From assembly GCA_017626435.1 (NCBI GenBank), contig JAGAIR010000010.1:72558-136557 (forward strand): a DNA stretch of 64,000 nucleotides. The letters are read 5' to 3'. The notes below the pieces were generated by a model. It searched no databases. It was not told where the DNA came from and saw nothing but the letters and a program-made list of their open reading frames with translations. This document shows, piece by piece, positions 45,399-53,552 of this stretch. The stretch's first letter is position 1, and each line of letters starts with the position of its first letter. The translations under genes were made by a program, and so were the position numbers. Source of the DNA: Lachnospiraceae bacterium. Its GTDB lineage: Bacteria > Bacillota_A > Clostridia > Lachnospirales > Lachnospiraceae.

Positions 45399-45482
45399 CC
45401 AGATCCGGATTCGTCAAGTCCGAAAAAATATGCTCTTTTATTATATAATATTTAACATATTTGTCAAGAGAAAGGAAAAAAT

Positions 45483-46316
45483 ATGCAGATAAAATACAAA
45501 TTACTGGAAAAAATGAAGAATCTTACATCCACGGAGATGAATTTTCTCATATATATTGCGAAAATACAAAATTTGAAAGGGAAAATCTATGGTGTACATC
45601 ATAAAGATGTCTGTGATCATACTGGTATGTGCAAGCAGAGCTTTTATACTTCTATGTGGGGATTGGAGAAAAAAGGCTTAATCGTAATTGAGAGATGTAG
45701 TGGAATTGATTATGATATCACAATCCAGGATAATGATTTTTCCTATAAAGAGGCCTGGAAGGAAGGATACGTGAATCTTCATCGAAAGATATTCCATCAG
45801 AAACGTTTCTTGCATTTAAAAGCAAAAGAAAAATATATGTTAATGTATTTCTTGAAAATTACTCATGAAAACAGTAGTAGCTATCGAATCGGAATAGCAA
45901 CTTTTTATGCTAAATTTTGTAAAGAATTGCATGTAACTGCCCGTGTGGTACGTTCTTACCTTCATTCTTTACGAGCCTTTTTTTCTGTTAGAATAAAGGA
46001 TGGAAAATATTTTATTACATATCGATCTAATGTTTTTCGAGACTCTATTCCAGATAGAATAGAATCTTGGTATCCTAAGGCTTTTGTAAGCGCTATAGCC
46101 AGACGTTTCAAGTTGAGGGATGTAACTCAAAAGCAGATAGAAGACACTGCGTATTTTTTTAAACAATATAAGCAGATTGCTCAGGAGCAGAACCTGGATA
46201 TCTTCCAATTGATAGAAGAAGCTGTCCGGAGGGTGGCATTGGAAGAGGAGAAACCGAAAAAACGGAAACTGAATCCAAAATATGTTCATGTTAAAATACG
46301 TGAGATATTATTTTAA
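45483..46316 (+). CDS. Winged-helix protein, possible replication initiator
   Basis: The 277-aa protein starts with a winged-helix domain (~1-95: LTSTEMNFLIYIAKIQN; VCDHTGMCKQSFYTSMWGLEKKGL). A second helical domain follows (~100-190), reminiscent of two-winged-helix plasmid Rep proteins. The basic C-terminal part (~190-277) includes EEEKPKKRKLNPKY. The gene lies directly before a 690-bp non-coding region with a DnaA box and is on the same side as ParA/ParB, as in plasmid replicons. A transcriptional regulator is the alternative. AAAGG precedes the ATG. Confidence 0.55.
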   Translation: MQIKYKLLEKMKNLTSTEMNFLIYIAKIQNLKGKIYGVHHKDVCDHTGMCKQSFYTSMWGLEKKGLIVIERCSGIDYDITIQDNDFSYKEAWKEGYVNLHRKIFHQKRFLHLKAKEKYMLMYFLKITHENSSSYRIGIATFYAKFCKELHVTARVVRSYLHSLRAFFSVRIKDGKYFITYRSNVFRDSIPDRIESWYPKAFVSAIARRFKLRDVTQKQIEDTAYFFKQYKQIAQEQNLDIFQLIEEAVRRVALEEEKPKKRKLNPKYVHVKIREILF

Positions 46317-46559
46317 CCTTAAAAAAGGTTTCATTGTGCTGCAAAAAATATACTTAATCTGGTAAAAAGAATTTGATTTTAGAAAAAATGCAAAGCACAA
46401 ATTCGGAAAATAGTAAATTAATTGCTGTTTTCCGGATTTTTTTGTTGCAATTTGAGTCTAAATTTGTGAACCAAAAAAGGTATCTTGTCTAAAAATTTTC
46501 CGTTTTTTGAGAGCTGGTCTGTTTTCGTAGTCAAATGGTTTGGAAAAGTAGTCTATTTA

Positions 46560-46568
46560 TTATCCACA
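46560..46568 (+). other. DnaA box (TTATCCACA), possible replication origin
   Basis: This is an exact consensus DnaA box in the 690-bp gap (46317-47006) after the Rep-like gene. A+T-rich sequence follows (46620-46700). Only one perfect box is seen, so the origin call is tentative. Confidence 0.4.
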
Positions 46569-46775
46569 TGGATTTTGCTGTAGATATTGTGTTTATGGGG
46601 ATAGGAGGATGTTGATCCTGGGAGTTTATTATTTCTTGTTTTTATATTATTTCTTTATAAATATATATTTATGCCATATCAATCTAATGTAGAATATGCT
46701 AATATAGCTTTTTTCTTTTTTATCGTGTGGGATTTAGCATGTGGCAATTTTACTGCAGATATTCAGAGAGCGGAG

Positions 46776-46877
46776 TTTTCTCAAATCCTATGGAGTTGAG
46801 AAAAGAGCATAAGAGGAAATTGACCCCACGAGAGCGTGGGGGTTAGGCAAAGCCTAACATTTCCCTGGGGATGCTCT
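46776..46877 (+). other. oriT candidate: nested palindromes before the mobilisation genes
   Basis: A 9-bp stem (TTTTCTCAA with TTGAGAAAA) is followed by an outer pair (AGAGCAT 46804-46810 with ATGCTCT 46871-46877, supported by GGAAAT/ATTTCC). This outer pair encloses two abutting perfect hairpins: CCCCACG/CGTGGGG (46824-46841) and GTTAGGC/GCCTAAC (46842-46858). The location, 130 bp before the RHH and relaxase genes, is where MOB-type elements keep oriT. A structured RNA is the alternative. The remaining gap sequence holds no gene that I can support. Confidence 0.6.
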
Positions 46878-47006
46878 GAGCAGCTAACAATATATAAATA
46901 ATATATGAATTATAGTTAAAGGTAAGGAAATATATATAGAAAAGATTGTATTTTTGTTGAAAAAATATATTGAGTAATATATAATATTATCCAAAGAAAG
47001 GAGAAA

Positions 47007-47405
47007 ATGGAAATGCAAAAATGTATTTACCTTTCAGAAGAGGATAGAGAATTATTGAAAGAATATAGGCAGGAGTTGGGATTACATTCTGACAGCCAGG
47101 CTATTTCATATTTAATAAGGCACAGTAAAAAACAGAATGAGGAGTTAGCTGTTGCCATTCGCGAGGAGTTGGAAAAGAATTATCTACCAAAAGAAAGAAT
47201 CAAGTGGGCCACCAAGGTAGCGGAACAGAATAGTATTGTCCTATTGGATGCTATGAATACATTAATGCATATGCTAAAGGCAGAAACTTGTATTTCAGTT
47301 GAGCTGGCACCTCATCCTGTTGTGGCACAAAGTCAGGAACGTATCAAAGAGAAAATTGCTTATTTTAAGCAAAAAAGCGATGAGCGAAAAAATAAAGGAA
47401 AATAA
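47007..47405 (+). CDS. Mobilisation accessory protein, RHH-like
   Basis: The 132-aa protein begins with a strand-helix-helix pattern (KCIYLSEEDRELLKEYRQEL and SDSQAISYLIRHSKKQ) typical of ribbon-helix-helix DNA binders. A long helical region and a basic tail follow. It is the first gene after the oriT candidate and precedes a second RHH gene and the relaxase, so it probably helps form the relaxosome. AAAGGAG is upstream; an ATG two codons later at 47013 is equally possible. Confidence 0.7.
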   Translation: MEMQKCIYLSEEDRELLKEYRQELGLHSDSQAISYLIRHSKKQNEELAVAIREELEKNYLPKERIKWATKVAEQNSIVLLDAMNTLMHMLKAETCISVELAPHPVVAQSQERIKEKIAYFKQKSDERKNKGK

Positions 47406-47448
47406 CAAGGTTCATCTGTGGAAATTAGAAGAGAATGAGGATTATCGG

Positions 47449-47706
47449 ATGGAAATAAAAATTAGAGGGGTTGATCCTGTAATTGTAAAAAAAATTGACG
47501 AGTTAGCCAAAGCGCACCATATGAGCAGGAATCAATATTTGAAAAGATGTTTGTCAAAATATGCCATTGTGCCAGATGTAGCTGAATTGGATAGTAAGTA
47601 TGCTAATTTGGTGCATGTATTGGTAGAACGCTTAGAGCAAGCGAATGATGTCATAGAAACCAATAATATTCTTTTGGAAAAACTAAATGATAAGACAGAT
47701 TTATAG
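47449..47706 (+). CDS. RHH-type relaxosome accessory protein (MobC-like)
   Basis: The 85-aa product is a compact ribbon-helix-helix protein (MEIKIRGVDPVIVKKIDELA, then HHMSRNQYLKRCLSKY) followed by a helix rich in Leu and Asn. GAGG lies 8 bp before the ATG at 47449. A start at 47380, overlapping the preceding gene, would add 23 residues and cannot be excluded. MobC-like proteins bind oriT and help the relaxase open DNA. Confidence 0.7.
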   Translation: MEIKIRGVDPVIVKKIDELAKAHHMSRNQYLKRCLSKYAIVPDVAELDSKYANLVHVLVERLEQANDVIETNNILLEKLNDKTDL

Positions 47707-47720
47707 CATAGAAGAAATTG

Positions 47721-47738
47721 GGTGCCATTTGTGGCACC
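47721..47738 (+). repeat. GGTGCCA palindrome, copy 2, before relaxase
   Basis: GGTGCCA and TGGCACC flank a 4-base loop, in the gap between the RHH gene and the relaxase ribosome site. Only three Ts follow, so it is a poor terminator. Confidence 0.6.
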
Positions 47739-47759
47739 TTTAAATATTTGGAGGTTATG

Positions 47760-50700
47760 ATGGGAGATATAAAGGCCGGTGTTGTAATAATGACAAAATT
47801 CTGTAAAGTACATTCTAGTCATTTTACATCTTATATTGATTACATAGATCGGGAGGAGGCATCACGTACAAAAAATAGCAATAAATATAATTTATATCAG
47901 GATTATATGGGAAATCCAGAAAAAACAACAGGGCTGTTCCATTCAGAAAAAAATGAGTTGACTATGGAAGATAAGAGGCAGTTGAAAGATATCTTCAAGA
48001 CTGCACAGGAGAATGGCAGTCTGATGTGGCAGACAGTAATCTCTTTTGACAATCGCTGGCTGGAACAGAACGGATTATATTCCAGAGAAACACAGATACT
48101 GGATGAAAATAAATTGAAGGATGTAGCCAGGAATGCGGTAAATAAAATGTTGAAAGCGGAGGGCTTAGAAAATGCAGTATGGAGTGGAGCGATTCATTAC
48201 AATACAGATAATATTCACATTCATATTGCAACAGTTGAACCGGAACCAATGCGAGAAAAAAAAGAATATATTCAATACCAGAAGAAATCTGTAGACGGAA
48301 AGACTGTCAAAGTACCTCTTCGGGATGCTGCTGGAAATATCATTAAAAAAGAAGAATTTAAAGGACGGTTTCGTCTGGGTAGTATTGAAAGCTGTAAAAG
48401 TAGTGTGGTAAATCAGATTATTAACGAAAAAGAAAATAATTTACAGATTAATCGCATTATACGGGATAGTATCATCAAGCAGAAAAAGGAGCATCCGCTT
48501 TCTAAAGACAAAGAATTAGCACATGCATTCCTTCAGCTTTATGATAAAATGCCTGACTGTGCAAGAAACATGTGGAATTATAATAACCCTATCATGGCAC
48601 CTGTAAAAGAAAAAATTGATTTGTTAAGTGATTTGTATTTGGAGAAATATCATAAAGGGGAGTTGGAGGAATTACAGAGCAGACTTCAAATTCAAAATGA
48701 AAAATATAAAGTGGCTTATGGAGAGAATGGAAAAAGTTATGCAGAAGGAAAGAAAAACGATATGTATACTCGTTTAGGTAATGTTATATTGAAAGAGATT
48801 CGGGAATATGATAAAGAGTTAAAAAGTGAGAAAAAACGAGAAGAAGTTAATTATGTCCCTCCAGAGCCAGAAGAAATATCATTTGCCATATCAGACTCCA
48901 TGCAAGAAAAAATAAAAACTAATAAAGCATTTGAACAGTACGAGGAAATGCAGGAAGGTGATATTCGTGAAGCATCGGAGGAAAAAATCAGAATGATACA
49001 GGAGCCAGAAAAAATTCAGTATGAATGGAGCCAACAGTTTAAAGAAGCAAAAAAGAATTTATACGGAAAAAAGCCGGATTATGAAAAAGCAATCCAGTTG
49101 TTGGAAGAGGAACATACCAATGGTAATGTTCTTGCAACATATGAATTAGGTGACGTATATCGTTTTGGAAGGGGAACAAAAATAGATATCGACATGGCCG
49201 ACAGATATTATCAACAGGCATTTTCTCGGTTTCAATATTTATATCGAAATGAAGATAAAGGAAAAGGATATTTTGCATACCGAATAGGGAAGCACTTTTA
49301 TTATGGACAAGGTATAGAAAAATCATATGAAAATGCAAGAGAATGGATGGAGAAAAGTGGAAATAAATATGCGACCTATCTTCTTGGAAAAATGGCCTAT
49401 TATGGTCAGGGGATCAAGGAATCACCAGAACTAGCTTTTCAATATTTTACTTCCATCTCCCACAATAATGCGTATGCTGCATATCAGGCAGCTTCCATGA
49501 TTGAAAATCAGGAAATTTCAGAAGGAGCAAAAGGATATTATTCTGCAGAAGAGCTATATGCAAGTGCTTTTCATCGTTTTCTGGATATGGAGAGAAAGCA
49601 GAAGAATGATAATTTGGAATACAAGATTGGACTTATGTATTTAAATGGAAAAGGAGTCGGACAGGATGCAGAACGTGCAGAAGAATATCTATCCCTATCG
49701 GCAGATGCTGGGAACATTTATGCAAAAAGCAGATTGGCGAAGCTCTATTTGGAGGAAGGAAGAGAAGAGAGAATACCACAGGCTGTTGCTTATCTAAGTG
49801 AAGTGGCAATAAAAGGCAAAAGTGATATGGCAATGTATACTTTAGGAAATATTTATTCTTCTGAGAAATATACTTTGCAGGATTTGGACAAAGCAAAAGA
49901 GTGGTATAATAAAGCAGAAAAAGCAGGTAACACGTTTGCCAGCTATAAGCTTGGGAAAATGTATTATGAACAGGAGGATTTCCAAAATGCTGCAAAACAT
50001 TATGAGAAGTGTGATAATCGGTTTGCAGACTATTTTCTTGGGAAAATATATCTGGATGAGCAAAGGGAAATGTATGATATAGAAAAGGGATTGAAATATA
50101 TGACGAAAGCAGCCATGGGAGAAAATGAATGGGCGCAGTACCAGCTTGGAAATATATACTGTTTGGATAAATATGGAATTCAGGATATCAAAAAGGCATA
50201 TGGTTGGTATACAAAAGCAGAGCAACACGGAAATGAGTTTGCTAGCTACAAATTAGGAAAAATATGCTATGACCTGGAAAATTATTCAGAGGCTGTAGAA
50301 CATTTTGAAAAGTGTAATAATCAGTATGCAAACTATTATTTGGGAAAAATATATCTGGATGAAGAAAAAGGAATGTTTAATCCAGATAAAGGGTTGGAAT
50401 ATTTAACGAAAGCAGCCATGGAAGAAAATGAGTGGGCACAGTACCAACTTGGAAACATATATGATTCAGATCAATATGGAATGAGAGATAATGAAAAAGC
50501 GTTTTATTGGTATGGAAAAGCAGAGGATCATGGAAATGAGATTGCCAGTTATAAATTAGGAGAGTTGTTTTATGGCCAGGAAAGATATGAAGAAGCTGCA
50601 GAGCATTTTGAAAAGTGTGGTAATCAGCATGCAAAATATTATCTTGGAAAGATATATTTGGATAAAAAAAGCGGTATGTATGATGTAGAAAGAGGAATAG

Positions 50701-51029
50701 ATTTTTTGACTCAGGCAGCCAAAGAGGGAAATTCTTATGCGGAATTTACGTTAGGTATGGTATATTTTAAAGGGGATGTGGTTCAGCGTGATTTGTCGAA
50801 GGCAAAGGACTGGTTTATACGGTCAGCAGAACATGAAAATGAGTATGCTAAAAATATGGTTGAAGGAATAGAACGGGGAAGAGCAAATCGAGCATTGGGC
50901 ATTGGAAGGGGAGTATCGTTGGCAACGGCGATTAACCGGATGAAAAGAGGACTGAAATCAGAGTGGGAGAAACAAAGGAATATACGGGAACATGAGCGAT
51001 TGATGAATGAATATAATGAGGGGAAATAG
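47760..51029 (+). CDS. MobP-type relaxase fused to a Sel1 repeat array
   Basis: This 1089-aa protein nicks oriT and leads the strand to the recipient. The relaxase domain (~1-330) carries the metal-binding histidine motif HYNTDNIHIHIA (~residue 144-155) and an N-terminal region with KVHSSHFTSYIDYIDRE, as in the MobL/MobP2-3 group. A helical linker (~330-430) follows. From ~440 to ~1060 there is an almost unbroken series of Sel1/TPR-like repeats (for example ATYELGDVYRFGRG, YATYLLGKMAYYGQG, AMYTLGNIYSSEKY). A 101-residue block recurs three times at exact 303-nt spacing (49938, 50241, 50544). The ATG at 47760 has GGAGG five bases upstream; 47757 is an alternative. Confidence 0.88.
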   Translation: MGDIKAGVVIMTKFCKVHSSHFTSYIDYIDREEASRTKNSNKYNLYQDYMGNPEKTTGLFHSEKNELTMEDKRQLKDIFKTAQENGSLMWQTVISFDNRWLEQNGLYSRETQILDENKLKDVARNAVNKMLKAEGLENAVWSGAIHYNTDNIHIHIATVEPEPMREKKEYIQYQKKSVDGKTVKVPLRDAAGNIIKKEEFKGRFRLGSIESCKSSVVNQIINEKENNLQINRIIRDSIIKQKKEHPLSKDKELAHAFLQLYDKMPDCARNMWNYNNPIMAPVKEKIDLLSDLYLEKYHKGELEELQSRLQIQNEKYKVAYGENGKSYAEGKKNDMYTRLGNVILKEIREYDKELKSEKKREEVNYVPPEPEEISFAISDSMQEKIKTNKAFEQYEEMQEGDIREASEEKIRMIQEPEKIQYEWSQQFKEAKKNLYGKKPDYEKAIQLLEEEHTNGNVLATYELGDVYRFGRGTKIDIDMADRYYQQAFSRFQYLYRNEDKGKGYFAYRIGKHFYYGQGIEKSYENAREWMEKSGNKYATYLLGKMAYYGQGIKESPELAFQYFTSISHNNAYAAYQAASMIENQEISEGAKGYYSAEELYASAFHRFLDMERKQKNDNLEYKIGLMYLNGKGVGQDAERAEEYLSLSADAGNIYAKSRLAKLYLEEGREERIPQAVAYLSEVAIKGKSDMAMYTLGNIYSSEKYTLQDLDKAKEWYNKAEKAGNTFASYKLGKMYYEQEDFQNAAKHYEKCDNRFADYFLGKIYLDEQREMYDIEKGLKYMTKAAMGENEWAQYQLGNIYCLDKYGIQDIKKAYGWYTKAEQHGNEFASYKLGKICYDLENYSEAVEHFEKCNNQYANYYLGKIYLDEEKGMFNPDKGLEYLTKAAMEENEWAQYQLGNIYDSDQYGMRDNEKAFYWYGKAEDHGNEIASYKLGELFYGQERYEEAAEHFEKCGNQHAKYYLGKIYLDKKSGMYDVERGIDFLTQAAKEGNSYAEFTLGMVYFKGDVVQRDLSKAKDWFIRSAEHENEYAKNMVEGIERGRANRALGIGRGVSLATAINRMKRGLKSEWEKQRNIREHERLMNEYNEGK

Positions 51030-51032
51030 ATG

Positions 51033-51055
51033 GGTGCCATTTTTGGCACCTTTTT
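51033..51055 (+). terminator. GGTGCCA palindrome, copy 3 (terminator)
   Basis: GGTGCCA/TGGCACC with a TTTT loop is followed by five Ts, starting three bases after the relaxase stop. Confidence 0.75.
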
Positions 51056-51066
51056 CAGTGAATAAA

Positions 51067-51123
51067 ATTTGTCAACTTTTTTTGTATGTTATCATTGACA
51101 GATTTTCTTAAGGAAGATATTAT
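51067..51123 (+). promoter_or_regulatory. parAB promoter with duplicated 25-bp element
   Basis: The 25-bp tract at 51067-51091 is identical to 18440-18464. TTGACA (51095-51100), a 17-bp spacer and TATTAT (51118-51123) follow. parA starts 37 bp later with AAAGGAGGAAG. Confidence 0.75.
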
Positions 51124-51159
51124 ATATAATATAAAAAGAAAAAAAAGGAGGAAGAACAT

Positions 51160-51981
51160 ATGAAAACAATTGTATTTTTGAATAATAAGGGTGGGGTAGG
51201 AAAAACAGCCAGTGTAACGACGATAGCTCATATGATGGCTGCAAAATATGGAAAAAAAGTTTTATTAATTGACCTTGATCCACAGATGAATAGCACATGC
51301 ATGTTTAGCCATGTCAATTTTATTGAACTATTCCATAGTATATATCATGGAACCTGTATCAATAAACAGAAATCCATAGAAGATTTATTGCTAAACAGGG
51401 ATTTGGATATTCATAAATGTATCTTACATACAGAATATGAAAATCTGGATATCATTCCAAGCCATTTGACATTGTCGGAGGCAGCGGAACGCATCAAGGC
51501 GGATGTGAAAACACCACAGCAGTTTCGATTGAAAGGTCACTTGAAATCTTTACAGCAAGAATATGATTATTGTATAATTGATAGTAGCCCATCTATGTCA
51601 ATCGTTAATATCAATGGACTGGTGGCAGCGGATGAAGTATATGTTCCATTGCGTTGCGATGGGGGAAGCCTTCTGGGAGCTGCTATTATTATGAACCTAT
51701 TTCAAGCAGTGTCAGAGTATAACGAAGGATTAAAAATTGGTGGAATGTTCTTTACACAATGGAATGGGAGAAAAAATGTTTCAAAAGCAGTTTATGAGTT
51801 GCTTGAGGAAAGTTTTGGAAAATATATGATTCCGGTTTCGATTTCGACCAGTAAGAACATTGAAGAAAGCAGTCTGGTCCAAATTCCACTCTTAGCCTAT
51901 GATGATGGAAGAAATAAATGCAAGACTACAATGGATTATTTGAAACTGACAGAGTACATATTAAACAATAGTAGATCATAA
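51160..51981 (+). CDS. parA: ParA-type partition ATPase
   Basis: This 273-aa ATPase separates element copies at cell division together with ParB. The deviant Walker A is NNKGGVGKTASV (residues ~8-19), Walker A' region LLIDLDPQMNSTC (~36-48) and Walker B YCIIDSSPSMS (~135-145). All signature lysines are present, in contrast to the TadZ-like protein at 41478. It has its own promoter and is followed by parB. A partition pair on an integrated element suggests a replicating circular stage. Confidence 0.92.
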   Translation: MKTIVFLNNKGGVGKTASVTTIAHMMAAKYGKKVLLIDLDPQMNSTCMFSHVNFIELFHSIYHGTCINKQKSIEDLLLNRDLDIHKCILHTEYENLDIIPSHLTLSEAAERIKADVKTPQQFRLKGHLKSLQQEYDYCIIDSSPSMSIVNINGLVAADEVYVPLRCDGGSLLGAAIIMNLFQAVSEYNEGLKIGGMFFTQWNGRKNVSKAVYELLEESFGKYMIPVSISTSKNIEESSLVQIPLLAYDDGRNKCKTTMDYLKLTEYILNNSRS

Positions 51982-52010
51982 AAGATATGATTTCAAACAG
52001 CAAATCAACT

Positions 52011-52030
52011 AGGTGCCACTAATGACACCT
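52011..52030 (+). repeat. GGTGCCA palindrome, copy 4, between parA and parB
   Basis: AGGTGCCA and TGACACCT pair with one mismatch around CTAA. It lies 30 bp after the parA stop, has no T-run, and is the most diverged of the four copies. Confidence 0.55.
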
Positions 52031-52052
52031 TGCGATAGAAAGGATGGTTAAG

Positions 52053-53081
52053 ATGGCAAATAAGTTTAATCTGGAGACGATTAAAGGGGGAAACGGGAAA
52101 AAAGTAGAGTCTGGACAGAAACAAACAATATCTGCAGAAACAGAGAAAGGGAAAGTATTAGTAGGTGCGGGATTTTTTGAAAATGCAGGGAAGAAGCATG
52201 TGGGACAGGAAATAATCTTTATTCCAAGGAATAAAATAGATAAAAATCCGAACAACTTTTACAGCATAGATCATATTGATTCATTGGCACAATCTATTCG
52301 TCATAGCGGTTTGAGCCAGCCTTTGGAGGTATCAAAACAGGAAAATGACCGCTATATACTGATTGGAGGGGAAAGACGGCTTACAGCGATTGACAGCCTT
52401 ATAGCAGATGAAAACGAATCGGAATGGTCAGATGATGTTGTGATTGCCTGTGTTTTAAAAAATCCAGAAGAAATCGATTTACCATTAAGTTTGGAGAAGA
52501 AAGAAGATTATGCTATCATAACTACAAATAAAGAAGCGAGGACCTATACAGATGGGGATACTTATATGGAAATCCAGAAATGGAAGGGTATCATACAAGA
52601 ATTAAGAGAGAATGGTGTAGAGTATATTGCTGGAAAAGATGAAGACGGAAAACAACAAAATGTACGGATAAAGGGAGAAAAAACAAGAGATATCATTACA
52701 AAAACAGTTGGTATATCCAGTGGACAAGTTAGTAAATATGAAGAAGTATCCAATAAAGGAACACAGGCTTTGAAAGATGCACTGCTTAACAATAAAATAT
52801 CTGTCAGTGTTGCAGCAAAAGCAGTGCATGAGTTGGATTCGGAGGAACAAGATGCGCTTGCTTCTGATGCCAGTCAGAATACAGTTACCTCAAAGGAAAT
52901 AAAGAAATATAAGAAGGATACTGGACAGAATAAGGAGGTAATAACTTCAGCAAAATTCCGAAAGGATATCAGAAATATTACCCAGAGTCTGAAAGAAGGT
53001 GAGATTTTGCTTGACGAAACAGGCAGGGACAAATATTATTTCTATATAAGACAGCTCGAAAATATATTAAAGAGCAATTAA
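52053..53081 (+). CDS. parB: ParB-type partition protein
   Basis: The 342-aa protein binds a centromere-like site and activates ParA. The ParB N-terminal CTPase-like domain (~45-130) shows FYSIDHIDSLAQSIRHSG, PLEV and LIGGERRLTA. The central HTH (~215-235) reads DIITKTVGISSGQVSKYEEV. A C-terminal helical domain follows. It has an acidic insert around 145-195. The ATG at 52053 has GAAAGGA nine bases before it; an ATG at 52044 overlaps that site. Confidence 0.9.
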   Translation: MANKFNLETIKGGNGKKVESGQKQTISAETEKGKVLVGAGFFENAGKKHVGQEIIFIPRNKIDKNPNNFYSIDHIDSLAQSIRHSGLSQPLEVSKQENDRYILIGGERRLTAIDSLIADENESEWSDDVVIACVLKNPEEIDLPLSLEKKEDYAIITTNKEARTYTDGDTYMEIQKWKGIIQELRENGVEYIAGKDEDGKQQNVRIKGEKTRDIITKTVGISSGQVSKYEEVSNKGTQALKDALLNNKISVSVAAKAVHELDSEEQDALASDASQNTVTSKEIKKYKKDTGQNKEVITSAKFRKDIRNITQSLKEGEILLDETGRDKYYFYIRQLENILKSN

Positions 53082-53109
53082 TAGTATGATAAAGGAAAGA
53101 GTTAATGAT

Positions 53110-53469
53110 ATGGCAAAAAAGCGGTTGTTTTCAAGTTATCTTTCTGAAGAATTATATGAGTTGGTATACTTTCTGATGGAACGGGAAGAAATCAATAAAG
53201 TTACTTTTGTAAAGCGTGCCATCCGGTATTATATGGCTGGTGACAGAAAGTTAGATTCCAGGGTGTTGATCACAAAGAGGAATGATCCAGATTATATTGA
53301 AAGAAAAGCATTGTTCAGTGTACATTTGGAAGAAGACCAGAAAATGCAGTTGAAAGAAGTTGCCCTAGAAAAAAAATGTAAACCATCACAGGTGTTTTTT
53401 CAAGTAATATTGGAATATTGTGCAGTCCTCATTAGTATTGATGATTCAGGGTTAGAGATAGAGCAGTAA
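53110..53469 (+). CDS. Tandem ribbon-helix-helix protein
   Basis: The 119-aa protein appears to hold two RHH units: KRLFSSYLSEELYELVYFLM with VTFVKRAIRYYMAG, and KALFSVHLEEDQKMQLKEV with SQVFFQVILEYC. It is likely a DNA binder that acts with ParAB or represses their promoter. It is the last gene before attR. The ATG at 53110 lies after AAAGGAAAGAG; an in-frame upstream ATG at 53086 has no better site. Identity as a known family is not certain. Confidence 0.65.
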   Translation: MAKKRLFSSYLSEELYELVYFLMEREEINKVTFVKRAIRYYMAGDRKLDSRVLITKRNDPDYIERKALFSVHLEEDQKMQLKEVALEKKCKPSQVFFQVILEYCAVLISIDDSGLEIEQ

Positions 53470-53528
53470 CTGATACAGGAGAAGATTAGACGAAGAATGA
53501 AATAAATAAAGAAGCATAAAAATATATA

Positions 53529-53552
53529 TTTCTTTTTGCGTCATGTGTAGAT
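53529..53552 (+). other. attR: right junction of the ICE
   Basis: TTTCTTTTTGCGT (53529-53541) is the inverse of the arm inside attL. The core TGTAGAT (53546-53552) follows, and deacetylase sequence (TCTCTCGACTGG, coding SLDW) resumes at once. Confidence 0.85.

Larger units (their letters stand above)
14245..53552. mobile_element. Integrative and conjugative element, ~39.3 kb, serine-recombinase type
   Basis: The borders are defined by the split deacetylase gene, the duplicated core TGTAGAT and inverted 13-bp arms. It carries a full set of functions: integration (large serine recombinase), maintenance (type I TA, ParA/ParB, Rep-like), regulation (XRE, ImmA), transfer (relaxase, VirD4, VirB4, VirB6-like, PrgI-like, lysozyme/peptidase) and surface cargo (adhesin, sortase B, transglutaminase-like protein). 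The element is visibly more A+T-rich than the flanking chromosome and almost all genes read rightward, away from the recombinase. It is not a Tn916 or Tn1549 layout: there is no tyrosine integrase and no resistance gene was recognised. Confidence 0.93.

Noticed and set aside
46671..46799. 42-codon frame in the non-coding region before oriT
   Set aside because: No ribosome site, and it runs into the hairpin structures.
14245..53552. Tn916/Tn1549-type conjugative transposon
   Set aside because: No tyrosine integrase or tet/van genes; a large serine recombinase, ParAB and a different gene order define another type.
14245..53552. Prophage
   Set aside because: No capsid, portal, terminase or tail genes; the T4SS and relaxase mark a conjugative element.
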